This document shows positions 61,109 to 64,000 of a DNA stretch of 64,000 nucleotides, piece after piece. The notes below the pieces were generated by a model. It did not search any database. It saw only the letters and a list, made by a program, of their open reading frames with translations, and was not told the origin of the DNA. The stretch lies in contig JAEZJK010000003.1 of NCBI GenBank assembly GCA_023415835.1, positions 1 through 64,000 on the forward strand. Reading direction: 5' to 3'. Positions within the stretch are counted from its first letter, which is position 1. Every line of letters begins with the position of its first letter. The position numbers were made by a program, and so were the translations under genes. The DNA comes from Bacillota bacterium. Its GTDB lineage: Bacteria > Bacillota > UBA4882 > UBA8346.

Positions 61109-61621
61109 TTATCCGGCCTCTTGACTTGATTCATTCTTTTGGAGCATTCCGGCCATTTCCTTAATATTGGTCAATTCTTCCCGGTTTAATATTTTTACGA
61201 TATCCAAGATCATGATTATTTTGTCCTTTAATTTGGCAAGGCTGGTGATGAAATCCCCTTCAACCTTGGCGTCATATTCCGGGGGCGGTTCGATTTCGCT
61301 TTCCTGAATTTTAATCACCTCAGAGACGGAATCTACCGCCACCCCAACTAGTCGCAGGCTTTCTGCAGTATCCGCCTCAACTATAATGATACAAGTCCTG
61401 TCAGTATACATTTTTTCTTCCATCCCGAACTTTAACCGGAGATCGATAATCGGAATAATCTTTCCCCGCAGATTAATCACACCCTTAAGGTACGTTTGGG
61501 TTTTGGGGATAGGGGTAATCTCCATCATCCCAATAATCTCTTTGGCTTTTCGAATCGGGATTCCGTATACTTCATCCCCTATCAAAAAAGTTAAAAACTT
61601 ATTACCTCCATGAATATCCAT
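61109..61621 (-). CDS. cheW: Chemotaxis adaptor CheW
   Basis: It has 170 residues. KFLTFLIGDEVYGIPIRKAK, PKTQTYLKGVINLRGKIIPI and DLRLKFGMEE are the standard CheW beta-barrel motifs. VDSVSEVIKI and an extended C-terminal tail follow. It couples MCPs to CheA. The ATG overlaps the cheA stop. Confidence 0.95.
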   Translation of the reverse strand: MDIHGGNKFLTFLIGDEVYGIPIRKAKEIIGMMEITPIPKTQTYLKGVINLRGKIIPIIDLRLKFGMEEKMYTDRTCIIIVEADTAESLRLVGVAVDSVSEVIKIQESEIEPPPEYDAKVEGDFITSLAKLKDKIIMILDIVKILNREELTNIKEMAGMLQKNESSQEAG

Positions 61622-63549
61622 TACACCGCCTCCCCATGTTTAAACAGATTTTCAACATCCAAGATCAATGAAACCTTACCGTCTCCAAGAATTGAAGCCC
61701 CGGCTACATAATCTAAATGGCTCAATTCTCTTCCCAGAGACTTGACTACAATCTCACGGCGACCGATGATATCTCGTACCGGAAGCGCTTTAAATTTCTG
61801 TTCCAACTCAATCACGACAATCAGAAATTCATCCACTTCTTCGTCACGAGTACCGAAGACCTTATTGATCGGGATGATCGGAATCACTTCGTCTCTAATC
61901 CGGATCATGACCTTTCTGCCTGATATATAAATCCATTGATCCGCTTCGGGCTTAATGATCCGTTTGATATACGGGGTTGGAAGAATATATCGGTTTCCCC
62001 GGATGTCAATGATCGTTCCGTTGATTACCGCCAAATTAATGGGAATTTTCATCAAAAAACTGCAACCTTCACCTGGTCGGTTAAGGACTTCAATCTTCCC
62101 GCCCATCTTGGACAACTCGGTTTTTACAACATCCAAACCCACTCCCCGACCGGAAACATTATTGATATTCTCAGCTGTCGAAAAGCCCGGTTGGAAGAGA
62201 ACACTGATAATTTCCTCTTCCGTATACGGTTTCGAAGGATCCAGCAGCTTTTTCTCAATAGCTTTCTGATGGATCTTCTCAAGGTTGATCCCTTTACCGT
62301 CATCCGCGACTTTGATGTAGACATTGCCCCTTTTGTTAGAGGCTTCGATCTTTACCTGTCCTTTAGGCGGTTTGCCATTGGCTGTCCTTTCCGCTTCTTC
62401 CTCGATCCCGTGGGAGATTGAATTTTTTATTAAATGTAACAAGGGATCCAACAGCCGTTCGGCTATACCTCGGTCGATCTCGGTTTCTTCGCCGTAAATT
62501 TCCAAGCCGACATTTTTACCCAATTGGGAAATTGTATCACGAGCGATTCTGTTGATTTTTTGAAAAGTGGACTTTAAAGAGATCATCCGTAAGGACATGG
62601 AGATATTCTGGATGTCTTTGGAGATTTGTTGCATCCTGATGAGCTTATTCGCTAACAAGTCGTTAGCTCCAAAACGTTTGGTCATTTCCTGTTCGATCTG
62701 GGATTGGATAATTGTGAGTTCTCCAATAAGATCAACCAAATTGTCTACTTTTATGGTAGACACTCTGGAATAGCCATCAGTAATAGCCGTTCCCGATGCT
62801 TTCTGCTGGAGCCGTAACGATTGAATAATATCTTGGGCTTCGGCTTTTTTTTCTTTAACCGCTATCTGTCCTAATTTGAGGCCGGGGTATTCTTCTTGTT
62901 TCACCAGTAACTCTTGAACGGTTTTTTGATCAAGCCCCTGTCCGATCAGTATCTCTCCAATTTTAGCGGTATTTCCCGTTCTGAGTTCCTGGGATTCCCC
63001 ATCATTTTCATCAATGTTTTGTTTCAGATCCAGGTTGTTTATGTCGGCCAAATACCTTCCAATTAGTTTTATAAACTCTTGGTTCTGGTTCAGGCTTAAA
63101 TCCTCACAGATTTTTTTTAAGTAATCCAAGGAAGCCAGAATCATATCGACAAAGGATTTATTAACTTTCGCCTCACCTTTGCGGCATATGTCAAGCTTGG
63201 TTTCAGTTTGATGGGCTATTTCCCGGATCAGGCTTTGGTTTACAAAACCGGCCAATCCTTTTATGGTATGAAAAGAGCGGAATAGGCTATGGATAATCTC
63301 CATATTTTCCGGATCGGTTTCCAAAGCCAGTACATTCATCTCGATGCTTTCAATATGCTCATTAGCTTCGACCAAAAAATCCTTTAAAAACTCCGGGTCA
63401 ACTTCTTCGTCCGCCTGTGCCTGCTCGGTAACAATTCGGTTAACGATCTCCTCAGCCGTTTCGCCCTGGTTCAAGGCTATCCCGCTAGTCTCTTTTGATG
63501 GGTCAATCGTAGTATCGCCGACATCTAAATTTTTCTTAGGCTTTGTCAA
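61621..63549 (-). CDS. cheA: Chemotaxis histidine kinase CheA
   Basis: It has 642 residues from TTG 63549, which lies directly after the stop of the CheX-like gene with AGGGTGG 7 bases upstream. The longer frame overlaps that gene. The P1 phosphotransfer domain (about 45-150) has phospho-histidine SFHTIKGLAGF. Residues about 190-255 contain IGEILIGQGLDQKTVQELLV, a pattern like MshEN/GspE-N rather than a classic P2. P3/P4 contain LIKNSISHGIEEEAER (N box), VADDGKGI and GRGVGLDVVKTELSKMGG. A P5 CheW-like domain ends the chain. The odd P2 region may change how response regulators dock. Confidence 0.95.
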   Translation of the reverse strand: MTKPKKNLDVGDTTIDPSKETSGIALNQGETAEEIVNRIVTEQAQADEEVDPEFLKDFLVEANEHIESIEMNVLALETDPENMEIIHSLFRSFHTIKGLAGFVNQSLIREIAHQTETKLDICRKGEAKVNKSFVDMILASLDYLKKICEDLSLNQNQEFIKLIGRYLADINNLDLKQNIDENDGESQELRTGNTAKIGEILIGQGLDQKTVQELLVKQEEYPGLKLGQIAVKEKKAEAQDIIQSLRLQQKASGTAITDGYSRVSTIKVDNLVDLIGELTIIQSQIEQEMTKRFGANDLLANKLIRMQQISKDIQNISMSLRMISLKSTFQKINRIARDTISQLGKNVGLEIYGEETEIDRGIAERLLDPLLHLIKNSISHGIEEEAERTANGKPPKGQVKIEASNKRGNVYIKVADDGKGINLEKIHQKAIEKKLLDPSKPYTEEEIISVLFQPGFSTAENINNVSGRGVGLDVVKTELSKMGGKIEVLNRPGEGCSFLMKIPINLAVINGTIIDIRGNRYILPTPYIKRIIKPEADQWIYISGRKVMIRIRDEVIPIIPINKVFGTRDEEVDEFLIVVIELEQKFKALPVRDIIGRREIVVKSLGRELSHLDYVAGASILGDGKVSLILDVENLFKHGEAV

Positions 63550-63553
63550 GGGA

Positions 63554-64000
63554 TCACCACCCTTCAAACCCGATTTCAATAAGTACAGCTCCATATTTTG
63601 TACTATATGTTTTTTTAGCTGATAAAAATTGGGGGATAATAATCTCTAGGTTCTCATCCGCAAAGATTGCTGGAGGCATTAATCTTAAGTTATTGCTTTT
63701 GTAAATATTGTTTAAGGCGGTTATCCCATTACCGGCAACCACATTGGTGAACTCGGCCAAATAAAAACATAAATCCATTTCGTCCTGGGGAGGTTCTCCA
63801 TTACTGTATTCATATAACCGGCGAGCCAGATCGACATGCATTTCAATATGGATTCTCCCTTTATATAAACCAACTACTCTAACTATGGATGAAAGTTTTT
63901 TCCCTCCGATACAGTTCTGAACAGTTTCGTTTTCGTCTTGAATAAATTGAACATCTGTAACTTCTGAGACGATTTTTTGAAAGGCATTATCAAAATAGTC
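63554..64000 (-). CDS. cheX: CheX-like chemotaxis phosphatase (partial, runs off the window)
   Basis: The frame is open to the window edge (about 148 codons visible) and begins upstream of it. IGGKKLSSIVRVVGLYKGRI, LAEFTNVVAGNGITALNN (catalytic E-x2-N intact) and the ending GAVLIEIGFEGW match the CheX-like protein at 53782-54249. Its stop is immediately followed by the cheA TTG start. An internal ATG at 63841 is not the real start because the family fold extends further upstream. Confidence 0.82.
   Translation of the reverse strand, partial: DYFDNAFQKIVSEVTDVQFIQDENETVQNCIGGKKLSSIVRVVGLYKGRIHIEMHVDLARRLYEYSNGEPPQDEMDLCFYLAEFTNVVAGNGITALNNIYKSNNLRLMPPAIFADENLEIIIPQFLSAKKTYSTKYGAVLIEIGFEGW

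Overview
The window looks like chromosomal DNA of a Bacillota-type (clostridial or Limnochordia-like) anaerobe. This is an inference from an S-layer-homology protein, a CIRCE-controlled groSL operon, GH57/DUF4912 glycogen-type genes, an HD-GYP protein, AGGAGG-type ribosome binding sites with many GTG/TTG starts, and moderate to low GC. No species is claimed.

Region 1 (about 0.2-32.4 kb, almost all on the minus strand) is a large, mosaic surface-polysaccharide locus. Reading in the direction of transcription: an NDP-mannose-type pyrophosphorylase (32.4 kb), a polyprenyl-phosphate sugar-phosphate transferase behind a promoter and an attenuator-like leader hairpin, UDP-glucose dehydrogenase, a four-helix-bundle gene framed by inverted repeats, a UDP-glucuronate-epimerase-like gene, a scar made of a broken sugar-phosphate transferase and a broken ISAs1 transposase, two GT2 glycosyltransferases, rmlA-C-B-D (dTDP-rhamnose), a Wzm/Wzt-type ABC exporter, a 1558-residue multidomain assembly protein, a GT4 enzyme, a membrane sulfatase-fold protein, a small anchored protein with decayed paralogues, a YidC-domain/CDP-glycerol-glycerophosphotransferase fusion, a PhnW-like aminotransferase, a DUF2284 protein, a LicC/PntC-like nucleotidyltransferase, an aminotransferase remnant split by an IS1182-family element with 10-bp target duplications, a small membrane protein, a probable TnpB 3' relic, ATP sulfurylase and mannose-1-phosphate guanylyltransferase. 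The apparent theme is a rhamnose-containing, ABC-exported polymer decorated with phospho-substituents.

Region 2 (32.6-46.5 kb) is mostly housekeeping: tRNA-Leu(GAG) with a consensus promoter, an M24 peptidase, a block of four palindromic intergenic repeats, hisG, a PolX/PHP protein, groSL with CIRCE, a split LigD (ligase and primase-polymerase as separate genes), an EEP-family hydrolase, and DUF4912 plus GH57 genes separated by two tandem stem-loops.

Region 3 (46.6-51.1 kb) holds envelope proteins (MORN-like secreted protein, zf-HC2 anti-sigma-like protein, SLH protein), a decayed ORF, a 21-bp tandem array and several long palindromes.

Region 4 (51.1-64.0 kb, minus strand) is a chemosensory cluster: CheX-like, CheA, CheW, CheD, CheB, MCP, CheR, two SpoIIAA-like proteins flanking an Old Yellow Enzyme-type flavoenzyme, two further CheX-like proteins, a second CheB and an HD-GYP protein. 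No CheY or flagellar gene is visible, which suggests a non-flagellar output.
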